Origin: Isoetes taiwanensis
Taxonomy: Eukaryota; Streptophyta; Lycopodiopsida; Isoetales; Isoetaceae
Length of the DNA stretch: 64,000 nucleotides
Assembly (NCBI GenBank): GCA_021234155.1
Contig: JAJEKV010000058.1
Location: 4,848,600 to 4,912,599 of the forward strand
Reading direction: 5' to 3'
In this document: positions 45,587 through 56,821 of the stretch, piece after piece
How positions within the stretch are numbered: position 1 is the stretch's first letter
Layout of the letters: each line of letters starts with the position of its first letter
Made by a program: the position numbers and the translations under genes
Notes under the pieces: model-generated
Databases searched by the model: none
Seen by the model: only the letters and a program-made list of their open reading frames with translations
Told to the model about the DNA's origin: nothing

Positions 45587-45599
45587 TAGTAGTTATTGT

Positions 45600-46830
45600 G
45601 ACCCGTTATTGCCTGGCCTTAGGGGTATTAAACTAGGTGCTTGTGACATGCATCTATCTTGCAAGTTTGAATTAAACACATGCCTTGGTTGCCATATATG
45701 TTTTCACATATTCTGAAGCTTGCCTCCATGATGCTATTTAAAGTGATTATTCGGATTATTTATGCAATGCAATTTTGATGCATGCAAGGTAATATGCTGC
45801 TAAGCTATGCATATTCTGAAGCTTGCCTCCATGATGTTATTTAAAGTGATCATTCGGATAATTTCCGCAATGCGATTTTGCTGGAAATAGCCTTCGGACT
45901 TCCATGCAGGGTAATATTCTTGAAATGGCCTCCATGACATGCATCTACCTTGCAGCTTTGTTGCTAGAGTGTGCATCTTTGGATCTCCGGGTGGAACTAA
46001 ACCCAGCCTTGCATTACCATCCTTTGTGAGATCTAACTAGGCTAGTATGTTTAGTCTTGGATTTTAAATCTTTCGAATTGCTTTAACGATGCATATACTA
46101 GTAGAGAGATGTTATAATCTACACTAGAGTCTTGTTTATACTGTGAGACGTATGACACAGTTGGATAAACTAGTTGCTTTGCCTCGCAGGGACATGCTGT
46201 TGTAGATTACTAGATACGTGAAGAAGTATTCTTTGTAACTTATAGAGGGTTTGGTATGAAATTAAGTTGTGTAGCTTGCTTGCATGTTGTTTAATATGAT
46301 GGTTTGATTTATTGCAGGGGAACAGTCTGGGAATGTTTGCATGGAGAGCTGGTGCTAGGATGTGCATATTATGGAACTTGCTTGCTTGCTAGCTATGGTA
46401 ATGATTTGGAATTTATGGAGGTGATGCAGTTGAATAGACTAGGTGTTTTGTCTCCCACGGTCATGCATGTTTCTTGAGCTCAGACTTTTCTTTTGACATG
46501 CATTACTACATGGGCGAAGATATTGTTCTTTGTAACTTATCGAGGGTTTGAGATCAAATTGAAATGCATCTAAGTTGGCAAATTAAGGGTGACTAGTTAT
46601 TGTTGGACTCATTTTCCCTGTGGTCATGCATGTTATTTGGGGATAGACTTTAGTTATTGGAGCCCCACAAGGAGAGATGCTGCTGAGCATTGCATATTCT
46701 GCAACTTATGCCCCGTTACATCTAAAATAAATCTCTTTGGATGGTTACTTGCACTTGCATCACAAGAACAATATAATTCCGAATAATAAACCCTATACAA
46801 CAACTAGATCTCCTAGCGGCGACCCACCTA
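45600..46830. repeat. Locally duplicated non-coding DNA
   Basis: A unit of about 120 bases (CATATTCTGAAGCTTGCCTC...) occurs at about 45707 and 45809. Related but diverged phrases recur at 46150-46300 and 46425-46560 (TTCTTTGTAACTTAT, GAGGGTTTG). No ORF of substance. Confidence 0.6.
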
Positions 46831-46914
46831 TTTACTCAATGATCGAATTTCTAGGATCATAAATAATTACCTTGGGTTTTCTGAGTATAATTGTGGAATT
46901 TTTCTGAGTATAAT

Positions 46915-47115
46915 TGTAGATTAAGGAATAAGGGGTGAATATGCCGATCCAACAGCTCTCGCTGCCCTACGTCACCCCCCGTGTGAATATGCACCCAAAC
47001 CAAAGGGGGTTTAAGGGGGATTTTAATTTAAATGTGTTGGATTCAATGGTTTCAATGGTAGTTATGTGTTGGTTATTATACTAAAAAAAATTTTGGGCCC
47101 TTCGGGCCCTAAAAA
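46915..47115 (-). repeat. Module B, copy 2
   Basis: Reverse match to 26015-26205. The terminal palindrome is GGGCCCTTCGGGCCC near 47095-47110. Confidence 0.8.
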
Positions 47116-47767
47116 AAACAAGCAGACGTAAGAATATTAATTAATGTTAATGGTTGTTATGTGTTGGTTGTTATGTGTTGGTTATGACATAATAAGTGTT
47201 TGAATATTTCATGAACGCGATGGATGACCATGATACTTTCCATGATAATGAGGTAAATATTAGTTAAACATTTGTACGAAAATGAGAAATAATCTCAGAA
47301 AGCCTCCAGTTTGAATGTGTCCACTCGATCATAATATGCCCAGGAGATATCGTTCACCGAGATATCGTTCACCTTCACCTGGTAGGTTGCTTCCATTAAG
47401 CATAATTATTCATGTGAATATCTAGCACGGAAATTGCCAAATTCGTGGCATTCCAGTATGATCAGATGCAAGTTGAGCTCGTGGCTATCTTCATCTGGCT
47501 CATTTTAGGCCTAGTTGTAACTATGTTATGGTTGGGGATATGCCTCGAGTAAGGAGCCATATTGTTAAATGGCATAAATATGCCAAAAAGAACAGGCGCG
47601 GGTTGTAACAGTCATGGGAAGGGGGGCATATGGAGGACACAGAAATACAAATTGACCTGCAGCCAAACTGTTCTAATGACCAACATTGGACTCTTTCCCA
47701 TGAATTCCATGCTCCTTTGCGAAAAAGAGAGTTAAAAAAATGAGAATATTACTGATAATGATTATAC

Positions 47768-48712
47768 CTTAGAGAGAGCCTGTCAAGATATGTCTCTCGA
47801 TTAATTGGAAACCATTTGGGAAACTGATCAAGAATCCAAGAAAATGCAAACCAAATTTCACAAATGACTGAGGTAAGCCATCCTGTATGGATTAATTTTG
47901 CTAGGTGGTATAGGAATCTTCCTTGACAAGGGCTGCCTTGCTTCATTCATCCTGAGAACAGCATAAATTGTTCTTAACATGTACAGAATGTGCCAACATG
48001 ACATCTACACTATGCAAAGAACTTACATTGGTAATTCTGGCCCATTGTCGTCATCTCCATCACCCCCTTTTCCAGGATGCTGCTGGCCTTCAGTCATGGT
48101 CATTTGCATCTTCTCCTGCCTAAGCTTCCAACTTTCCACTCTTTCCTTCCATGCTACACTCCCATATCCATAAGCAGAGGGATCTTTGGATGGATCCATG
48201 GTGCGCACTTGCACTGGAAGCAAAACGTTACCTCATGTTCAGCAAAGGTTCTCAATTTTGGAATTATCTGCAAACAGGGAAGCTAAATTCATGATTGAAC
48301 ATACCTGGGAGGTGGCTGTCAGGGTAAGGAAGTGGATGGATACGCTTGCTGCCAGCATTATACATTGGAGGAACAACAAGGGCATGATGTTCAGGGGATA
48401 TATCTTGAGAAGCACACTCATTGCAAGCAACAAAAAGTTCGCCATCTACAGTTCGGCCCACATCATCGCCACAGATCTGGCACACTTGACTATCCGCGTG
48501 ATTCAATGGCTTCACCTGTAGATTCAAAAGGGCTTATAAGTGACTAACACTTAGAAAACAAATAGGGGGGTTTAAAAGCAGCTCCAGTTCTAGCAATGCC
48601 TTAACGAAACGATGGTAAAGGCTACATTTTCTGCACTTAATCCATCTCCTCGAATCACTACAAGCTCGTTCCTGTTATGAGATCCAGCTACGAGCCCAGC
48701 TCCGGCTTCCAT
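47768..48712 (-). pseudogene. Cellulose synthase (CesA) 5' gene fragment
   Basis: Start codon at 48712-48710 (M-E-A-G-A-G-L-V-A-G-S-H-N-R-N-E-L). Exon 2, 48515-48304, has the first half of the zinc finger (C-Q-I-C-G-D-D-V-G, then A-C-N-E-C-A) and then jumps to K-R-I-H-P-L-P-Y. The second pairs of zinc-finger cysteines and the variable region are gone. Exon 3, 48213-48027, reads D-P-S-K-D-P-S-A-Y-G-Y-G-S-V-A-W-K. Exon 4, 47951-47768, reads E-A-R-Q-P-L-S-R-K and I-N-P-Y-R, then a deletion of roughly 30 codons with a frame change into [15 protein letters not shown]. The catalytic domain is absent. CesA normally makes cellulose at the plasma membrane; this copy cannot. Confidence 0.85.
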
Positions 48713-49167
48713 CCTTGCAAATTGCACTAAAAATACTCTTCAGGCGCTTCTAGAATAAGCTTTCAATCTTCTGCTTGGGTCTCAAACGAATAGAGAGAAG
48801 GCCACGCCAAGGGAATGCAACCTCAAAGATCCAGGCCCTCCTGTCGACATGATACATGCCCTCCTGTCGAATATGGCAGAGATCCGGCATGGGCAGAACA
48901 AAACCCTAAGTTGAAGGGTCTCGAGCCTTGCATGTAAAGCAAGGGAAAAATACTTTTTCTTAGCATAGAATATTTTCTTATAAAAAATATATATCAAAAT
49001 TTATGGATTCAACCATTGGAAAGTGTCACGAAAATTAAGGTGAGCGTATGCGCACTCTAGATATACCGATTAGTACGTCTCATGGAATACTATCATCAAA
49101 TCATATAAAAACCTTAGGAAAAAAAGTATAAAAATACAAAAACAACCCCCTGTTATAATGCTACATA

Positions 49168-50054
49168 TTCACCTTAGGTTATTTAATACTGCTTTAAACA
49201 ATAAACAACCTTCACCATAACCATGAACCATAAAAAACGTCTTAATGTACACTCTTTTGGCCCACTTACATTTCTACCTTCCTTCCTTCCATTTGCATCA
49301 TGAAACTTGAAGAAACATTAATGATAGACAAACAACCACCCACCCCACTATTCTCACACATTATTATAGATAGAACAAATATACTTAATAAACCATGAAC
49401 TCTTCTCACATGGTCTCTTACCTGTGCATCAACCAATGGTGCTTGAATTCCATGGATAAATTTCATATAAAACTAATCGCAGCCCTTCCCACATCGACAT
49501 GCAACAATCGTAACTAACACATCAACATGCAACAATTGTAACTACCACATCAACATGCAACAACTATCACTTCATTCTAATGCACAAATCCTTACAACCT
49601 TCATAAAATCTAAGAAAATCTTACAAAATCTAAAAGAATGTAAGCGAACCTAAAGGTATCTCATAAAATTTAAGAGAATCTAAGTCAATCTATGGGAATA
49701 TACATAATATCTTGGAGAACCCAAGGGAATTCGGGGAAGCCTTCATAGAATCTTGCTAACTCTCATAAAATCAGATAGAATCTTGGAGAATCTAGAGGCT
49801 TCTTGGGATAATTTTTGGAAATATAGGGTAACTCTACCCTATATGTCCAACTGCATCCTACTCCAACAACACCTCAACACCTAAGCAGAACTTAGTAATG
49901 CAAATGCGAACCATCACCTTCACAAAATGTGTGTTTTAAAATAGCAATTTCGATTCAAACACTCTATTGTCTACAACTACAACTTAAGCCACTTCACTCT
50001 TCGGCCATGGAGGGCAACCCTCCGTGCGCAGCACCTTGTTTTTTTTGTTTTTTT
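49168..50054. other. AT-rich spacer
   Basis: Repeated ACATCAACATGCAACAA (three near copies at 49490-49565) and AAATCTAAGAGAATCT-like text. No gene recognised. Confidence 0.45.
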
Positions 50055-51080
50055 TCCCATGTTGGCTTTCATATTCAAGAATGACATTCTTGTTGACATT
50101 CTTACGTGGAAAAATAGTGTCAATGTTTCCCCATAAGAATGACATGGAGACACCGTTGACACATAAGAATGCCAACAAAAATTTCATTCCTGAAACGTGA
50201 ATGTCACGTTGGGTGCAATTCTGGTGTCTGATTGCAAGTAAAGAATCCATGGATGCATGGTAATCGTCAGAATCGATACTAGAATGCGAATAAAGCTGCC
50301 AAAATGCAAGTAAAGATCAATTAATCAATCAACAATGTCAACAAAGGAGATCAAAAGATATAGGAATTTAGTACTAAATTACAATAATGTAGGTCTAAAC
50401 TGCAAGCTTCATTCAAGGAACATGAAGATGAAAACTCGTTTAAATCATAACGTAGCAACTATAGTATCCATGTTGGAGAAGCATCATAGTTTTCGGAAGG
50501 GCAAAATTACACATCCAATTTTTATTTTTCTACCTTACCAATAAATAGAAAGGGAATATTTGGGAAAGATTTCTTTTGGACCCCTTGAATGAAATGATCC
50601 TTGTTTAACCTACAACATTTTCCATAGTAATGAGCTTATTATGAGAATACAACAATAAAGGTTTCACTTGAGTTCTTGAACAACAATTTTTTTCTTTAAA
50701 TATTGCATTTTAGATTGTAGAAAGAGAATGGATTTCAAGTGGGTAATGGATTAGGCATATTGTTGTCAAATTTGCAAGAAGCAAAATAAGTTGATTGTAG
50801 ACTTAAGGAAAGATCTCATCGTCCTCTACAATGAATCTGAAGGATACGTTTTTCACTTGGATCATTGCAAAAAAAGTTACAGTCATTTCCATAAAAATAC
50901 CCCCAAAACTAGGGGCATTTTGACAATTTTAGTAAAACATGAGGGTATTTCGTAGTTTTTCCCTATTCCCTTTGTGGGTAGCGGACAAGAGTTTTTCCCT
51001 ATTTCTTTTATAGGTAGCTGACAAAAGTGCGGCTACCCCCTAGTAAAAATCTATTGAACACCCTGTCTATGGGAGTTTTT
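50055..51080. repeat. Dispersed 1.05-kb repeat P, copy 2
   Basis: Collinear with 15625-16683. The two copies have unrelated flanks, so they mark the limits of a mobile or once-mobile unit: start near CCATGTTGGCTTTC, end near GGGAGTTTTTGTT. Confidence 0.75.
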
Positions 51081-51836
51081 GTTCTATCCATACAGTCTTT
51101 GCACCATAATTGAAACCCACAATACAATGGCTGAGGTGTGATAAACTATGTCATCGCACTAAACAACCAACTAAGCTTTTTTGGTGTATTCTATCTATAG
51201 CTACAATTTCTCATTTTTAGTTAGCTACCCCAAAAATAAAACCAAACTAATTTCTAGTAGAATTAGAAAAAAATATCCTTGCAAATAACCAAAGAATATT
51301 TTACTTAAAAGAGGTTATTTTACAAAATATATATACAATCAAAGCTTACGTACCAAGCAGTATCCTTTTCCTACCTCTTGGTTTTCATAGTCGATAAAAA
51401 ACAAATTAATCCTACATCGATGTTACTAGGTTATATTAAGTTCAGCTTGGCCTTGTATGACTCACATAATGGATCAGGTTTATTTGTCATCCCAGCCTTT
51501 TAGGTACTGGCAGGTGGAGAACGCAACCTGCTACTGCCTCCAATGCTAGTTTGGCATTCTTTTAGTTTGTCTTTTATAAAATTTAGGACAAAATAAAGTC
51601 TAACATAAGAGACTGAAAAATATCAGACTGAAAATTGATATTGATGACTAATGACACACTTGTACATTCATCGGGTTTTCCACATCTGGTCCCATATGTA
51701 GTTTCTGAGTACCCCTCGCCTGTTAGTTCCATCAAACGAGCCTCTAAAACGCATGGAAATGCAGTCTTCACATATATTGCATCACTGAACAATTTGCCAG
51801 GCAGGCCATAAAAAAAATTTACACTTCTCAAGGATA
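51081..51836. other. 3' flank of the GT47 gene
   Basis: No separate gene. The probable 3' UTR and terminator of the minus-strand GT47 gene lie here. A minus-strand ORF at 51583-51831 has no recognisable family. Confidence 0.45.
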
Positions 51837-54800
51837 CTATGACCAGTCCAGGATTTTCAATCTTTGCAATCTGTGGATAGTCCTCTTTATTACAGGAACC
51901 TTCCTATACACTTGTTTCCATATCATGTTAGTTGCATCATTAATTTGTGATGGATGTTGATATTCGAAGTGATGAGTGACCTCTTTGAGCTTCTTCCACA
52001 TTTTTAACCACTCCTCTTTAGGAAAGTTCTCCAAATGATGGAGGAGAAAGCCTGGTCGTACAGCATCATCTTTTGAAAAAAATAAGCTGAACTTCCTATA
52101 GTCTAAGTCATCTTCAAATGGAAGTTCAATCTTGTCACTGACAATTACGGGGACACAATGGCTGACGATTGCATCAAACAGGCGGCACGAAGATGCTGTG
52201 TCTCCTGCTGGGCTGAGACAAAACTTTGAATTTCGCATGCCTACAGTTGCCTGCATACAAAGCTCATATTATCACCCCATACAATACATTCATGACAACT
52301 AACAAGCTTTCCTTTTAGTATTTTATATTTCGTTCAAGAAGTGCACGTTCTAATTTACAAAGCTTATGGCTTATCAGAACTTTTTGCACTATAAAGCAGT
52401 ATAACTAACTCCATGACCTATTATCTTTAACCTTCTTCTTGAATAACACTAGTTGGGGAGCAAACTCAGGCCTTTTTATTTAGTAAATGACATACTTGTT
52501 TTGCTGTCTCACTTGTGAATGTCCCTTCTTCATAGTGTACTCCTGGCTTACCCTTCAAGACCTCTGCAAGTTTTGACCTGACAACTCCTTCCTGAAATTA
52601 AGCATGTGTGAGAATCTCCACAGTAAACGGAATATTGAAGTCACAAGCTTCTACACACTATAAATCTGATCCTCTTTGCCGACACCACCTAAATTTCTGG
52701 GATTCTTGCAACAGTTCAATCTGAAAATTCAAAACTGAATGTCCTATTTGACATGTCATGTTAAGGGCATTAATGTGCAACCACAAATAAGTCTTTGCTC
52801 ATTCCCAATTTACAATTAACTTTCCCACTGAAAGCAGCAGCATTGGGTTTATACAATCCACGAGAATAAGAAACAGTATAACATAGTCCCAAATTCAATT
52901 CATCCTGCTGGCACGTTCAAGTGCCATGGCTCATAAGGGGTAGAGTGGAAGTTAGTACAATGAAATTAAAGCGAGGAATCCTCTTTCTGTGCACTATTTA
53001 GAAGAAAAATTAGTAAATTACCTATGCAAGAAATAGGCAGCAGCAACTTGAAATTCATTTATCTGCAAGTCTAATACAAGAACGTTATAATTTAAATGGC
53101 AACTCACATCTTTCCGCTTGATTCTTCCTTGGAAAAAAAGCAGAGTTGTTCTTGACTTGAATGGGTCATCTGTATCATCATTTTTAAATGTAGGAACCAT
53201 ATGATTGTAAGGAGCAATAATGTCTTTTGCAAGTGAAGCTACATCCTTGGGATAGCGTGAAAGGTCTGCAACAACGAGTACTGAAGAATTAAGCATTTCC
53301 CTCCAGAATCTGAATGCATTCGGATGGTGTATGACAAAAACATGATCTCGACCACCCGACCTTTTCCACCATTTTGATTTGCCTAGAATCTTCAATAGTT
53401 CAATCTGCAAAGTTAAAGGAGTGAGTGTATTGTCTGAAATACATTCACTCATAACAAACATTAAAGGCAGACACTTATAACATATGCCAAAGTCTATTTC
53501 CTAGTATGCTACTTAAAGAGGACATGTACACAGTAAATCTGCATATAAACTCTGCTTCTCTTCAAGGGAAGGCAACACATAATGTGCCCAGTCAGATGTA
53601 ATTTCATACTGAGACAGATTAGTATCACTGAGCAGCTGTGATTGTCTCGAGTAGTGATCGCAAATTGAATCACATACTACATTAATCACAAGCAGTTACA
53701 TAGTGGTAGGAGATAATGAAACCTGTTAAGCATCAAAAGGTTCCAAAATAGTCAATCAAGTTTTATCAAAACGCTATGTTGCCATCCCAATGCTTCTTAT
53801 CCCACTGTGCTTTCTTGAAATGTTACTGTCCTAATCTGCCCCAATGGGATTTTCCAAAATTATACTAGTCAAGAGTCAGTAGCATTATGTGCAATCACAA
53901 TCAGATGGCAATCCAATAACCTCAACGCACCCACATAGGTAACATGACTAGGCACCATAAGTTAGCATTATTGAGTTCAAGAAATGAAGTGGAATCTAGA
54001 GGCATGTCTTTTGTCTATTAGATGTGCTATGTCTTTTGTCTATTAGATGTGCTATGTGCCTTGAAGAACCTTTATGGTTTTATGGCCAAAATTAGGAGTA
54101 GACCCAATCAACTCACCTTTAACTACAACTCCATATGATATTCAGATCTACAAAATATCCTAAACTTGTATAAGACATAGTAGGCATCAAACTTTCCAAA
54201 GCAATGAAGTTCTGTTGAAGTACAACCCCTCTAAGCATCCTAGTGGTTAGTGCACCACAAGGTTGTCTGATTACAATCAAGAAGATTTTGATACAGTATA
54301 AAAACTAATTTGCAAACAGCCATTCTAAAATCAAGTTTTTCTGCCATGGATGGCACAAAAACAGTGGGTAACATATTACAGAACTAACGTAAAACATAGA
54401 CTAATTGACAATTTTGGCAATAATCCGTTTGGCAATGGGCATTCAAGTTGTCCTCACTTGTAAGAACCAAAGCTCAGAAGATAAAACCCTATTGTTAATG
54501 AATCACCTTCCTAATAAACATAACTGTAAGAAAGATAAAGTGTACATACTTGTAGATTCTTGTCCTTCTCGTTTTCTGGATCACGCATACTCTGTCCACT
54601 GTGCACCTCTAAGCTGAGTGAAGCAAAGAATGGGACAAAAAATATATCTGCCATGTTGGGATCCGTAACTCTGATAGCCACTCTCCCTTCCTGAGCTTTT
54701 GAAGGTTCCATTAGGCTTGCCATCATCCAGTATGCAACGTTGTGTTGCTTCCTTAAACCTGAGTTAATCGGCTTAGGCAGGCTTTTCTTCTGTAATGGCT

Positions 54801-55116
54801 GCCCTGGGTTATTCCTTACAAGCAAGTCTAAGTTGAATTTCCCGGGCAAATCATACATGTACACTTTTAGAGGGTTCAGACATTCAGGACACTCAGTAGA
54901 CTTCCCATGAAATTTTCCTGGCAGATCTGCTGAAGATAGACAGTCAGAGGGATAAATAAGATGTGGGATTGCTTGATTCCCCTCAAATTGAATAGGGTTG
55001 GAGATGTAACCCCCATGATACAGCATAATGAGAAGCAGAAACAGAGCTGTGGTTGTGGTTATGGAGAACAAATAAGGAGGGTTGAATCGGCTCCACATCA
55101 CAAATTTCGTCATCAT
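51837..55116 (-). CDS. GT47 exostosin-family glycosyltransferase, intact
   Basis: Four exons on the minus strand: 55116-54550, 53404-53108, 52591-52496 and 52250-51837. Together they encode 457 residues with all joins in phase 0 and GT-AG introns. The start is the first ATG (M-M-T-K-F), since upstream codons are not ATG. A membrane anchor ([13 protein letters not shown]) near residues 20-32 predicts a type II Golgi protein. The exostosin domain follows: [64 protein letters not shown], and L-P-F-E-D. These are the donor-binding and fold-defining blocks of plant GT47 enzymes that build cell-wall polysaccharides. The subgroup with arabinosyltransferase-like annotation (ARAD-like) is closest, but donor and acceptor are not determined by sequence. 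No defects seen. Confidence 0.92.
54225..54300 (+). repeat. Possible SINE scrap in GT47 intron 1
   Basis: CCTAGTGGTTAGTGCACC resembles a tRNA box A; a weak box-B-like GATTACAATC follows. Too short and degenerate to be sure. Confidence 0.25.
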
Positions 55117-56821
55117 ACTCAGCACCAAAGGTAACTAATCATTCTGCAGCATGCACCTGTATCCTTGGCGCATGCAACAATTTAAACATCCTTTGTTGAT
55201 TCTCTGTCCTATATCTAAAGTATACACTTGTTTCTAACATAAAACATATCCAATTTGATGAGTAAGCTCTATATTTCTTACTTCGTGCCCTGTGCAGCAG
55301 CTTCAACGCGTGAATTAAATGCACCAGAACAATAAGGAACTTGTTCTTCTCGGAAAAATGTTAGTACTTTCATCCCAAACTTTCTATACGAAATCCAAAA
55401 CTCTGTTCTGTTCAACTGATTATTAGAGGCAAACGAGAATGATTTGCCTTGTACTGCCGGAGAAGCGCTTTGGAGCTCAAAGGATAAAAGCGATTACTGG
55501 TGTTACGGTAAGAAAAATCTGGCTCTAGATTTGGTGAGATCTCTAAGTGCCTTACTCACAAATCAAAGTATAATAATAAGGGCCTTGCCAACAAGTGGAA
55601 TAACAACTACTTCGGCCCCTCATTTTTGTTCTATGTGTTTATTTTATTCATCCTTGTGCACTATTGTCCACTTTTTGCCACCAAACCATTGGGATAAATA
55701 TTGTTAAAAAATTATCTTATTTGGAACTTTGTTAGTTGCCCATGAAATCATTGGATCCCATCGTGCCACCAAACTCCTTGCACTATATACCCATTATATG
55801 TAATAATATTATTATTCAGTTGGGAAAAAAAAAACAGTTGCCCCTACGACAACCACTATGGGACCTGTGCAAACAAACTTCAAACATGTACTCAACAAGG
55901 GCGACCATATGTTAAATAGACAGCATGCATCATGCTCATGTATCATATTCTTCTCTAGATGTATCATATTCTTCTCTAGTTCCAGCCAAGATGAGGTTAA
56001 AGCGTGCAGTTTTAGAGAATGTAATAAATATAATAGTGATCTAGACTTGCATCCTAAAATAAACGAGGTTTTAAATTTGTGCCAAGGTATAATGCAATTG
56101 TAATAAATATAATAGTGATCTAGACTTGCATCCTAAAATAAACGAGGTTTTAAATTTGTGCCAAGGTATAATGCAATTGGAATAACAACTTGTTCATGGA
56201 CTGCGTATTCATTACATTAATGAATGTTGTTAAATTCGTGGAGAAGCCGTGAATGGATCAATTAGATTATTTACTTGTGCAAATCTTGGTTCGGGAAATT
56301 CCTCGGAACTCTAGCAAGCCTCCAATCACATTTCAAATTTCTTTATTTAGTTTTTGAACCACAAGAAATTTCTTGCCCAAAATAGGGAGTTTTCTTAGTG
56401 TTTTCGATGAAATGGAAGGATGGGTGTTGCTGGATGGGTTTAGAACAGCAGGAAACGTGATGGTGCATGAGAAACAATTTCCAACAAAGGTGCAATTTCT
56501 ATTCCCAACCATAGTGCATTTCTATTGTCAAAGTTGTTTCCTTTTTCGAGATGTAAATATGCCAAAAAATGTAGACTATGGCATAATGCATGTGACTTTA
56601 CACGTGAGCTGGAGTATATAATCCGGGTAAATATATTTTTATAGTGAATCCATGGATCGGATATACCACAAACGGACACGGATAATGTATATCGAAAGTC
56701 CTTTTCGAACAATAATATGGGTTAAAAAAGCATTCTAGCAAAACATTTTCTTGGACAAGCTCGTGTATAAATTAAAAGTCTCTTTCAAACTTCAAACATT
56801 TTTATTTCTTTCTAATATGCA
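55117..56821. other. Upstream region of GT47, no other gene
   Basis: The promoter side of the GT47 gene is expected at 55117-55450. I see no strong TATA box. A 75-base block (ATAGTGATCTAGACTTGCAT...) is doubled at about 56031-56105 and 56106-56180. Confidence 0.5.

Larger units (their letters stand above)
46850..49167 (-). mobile_element. Gene-fragment-carrying element, member 2 (CesA cargo)
   Basis: Read on the minus strand it begins with module A at 49167 (TGTAGCATTATAACA, a GGGGGTT run, then a CATGCAAGGCTCGA phrase near 48930) and carries module B at 47115-46915. This is the order and orientation of the 24287-26288 insertion, with about 2.05 kb from module A to module B against 1.73 kb there. 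The cargo is different: the 5' part of a cellulose synthase gene, read in the same direction from A as adenylosuccinate lyase in member 1. No transposase. The left limit is approximate. Confidence 0.65.

Noticed and set aside
49284-49950. Diffuse AATCTAAGAGAATCT repeats as a satellite
   Set aside because: No fixed period; it is only compositionally repetitive.
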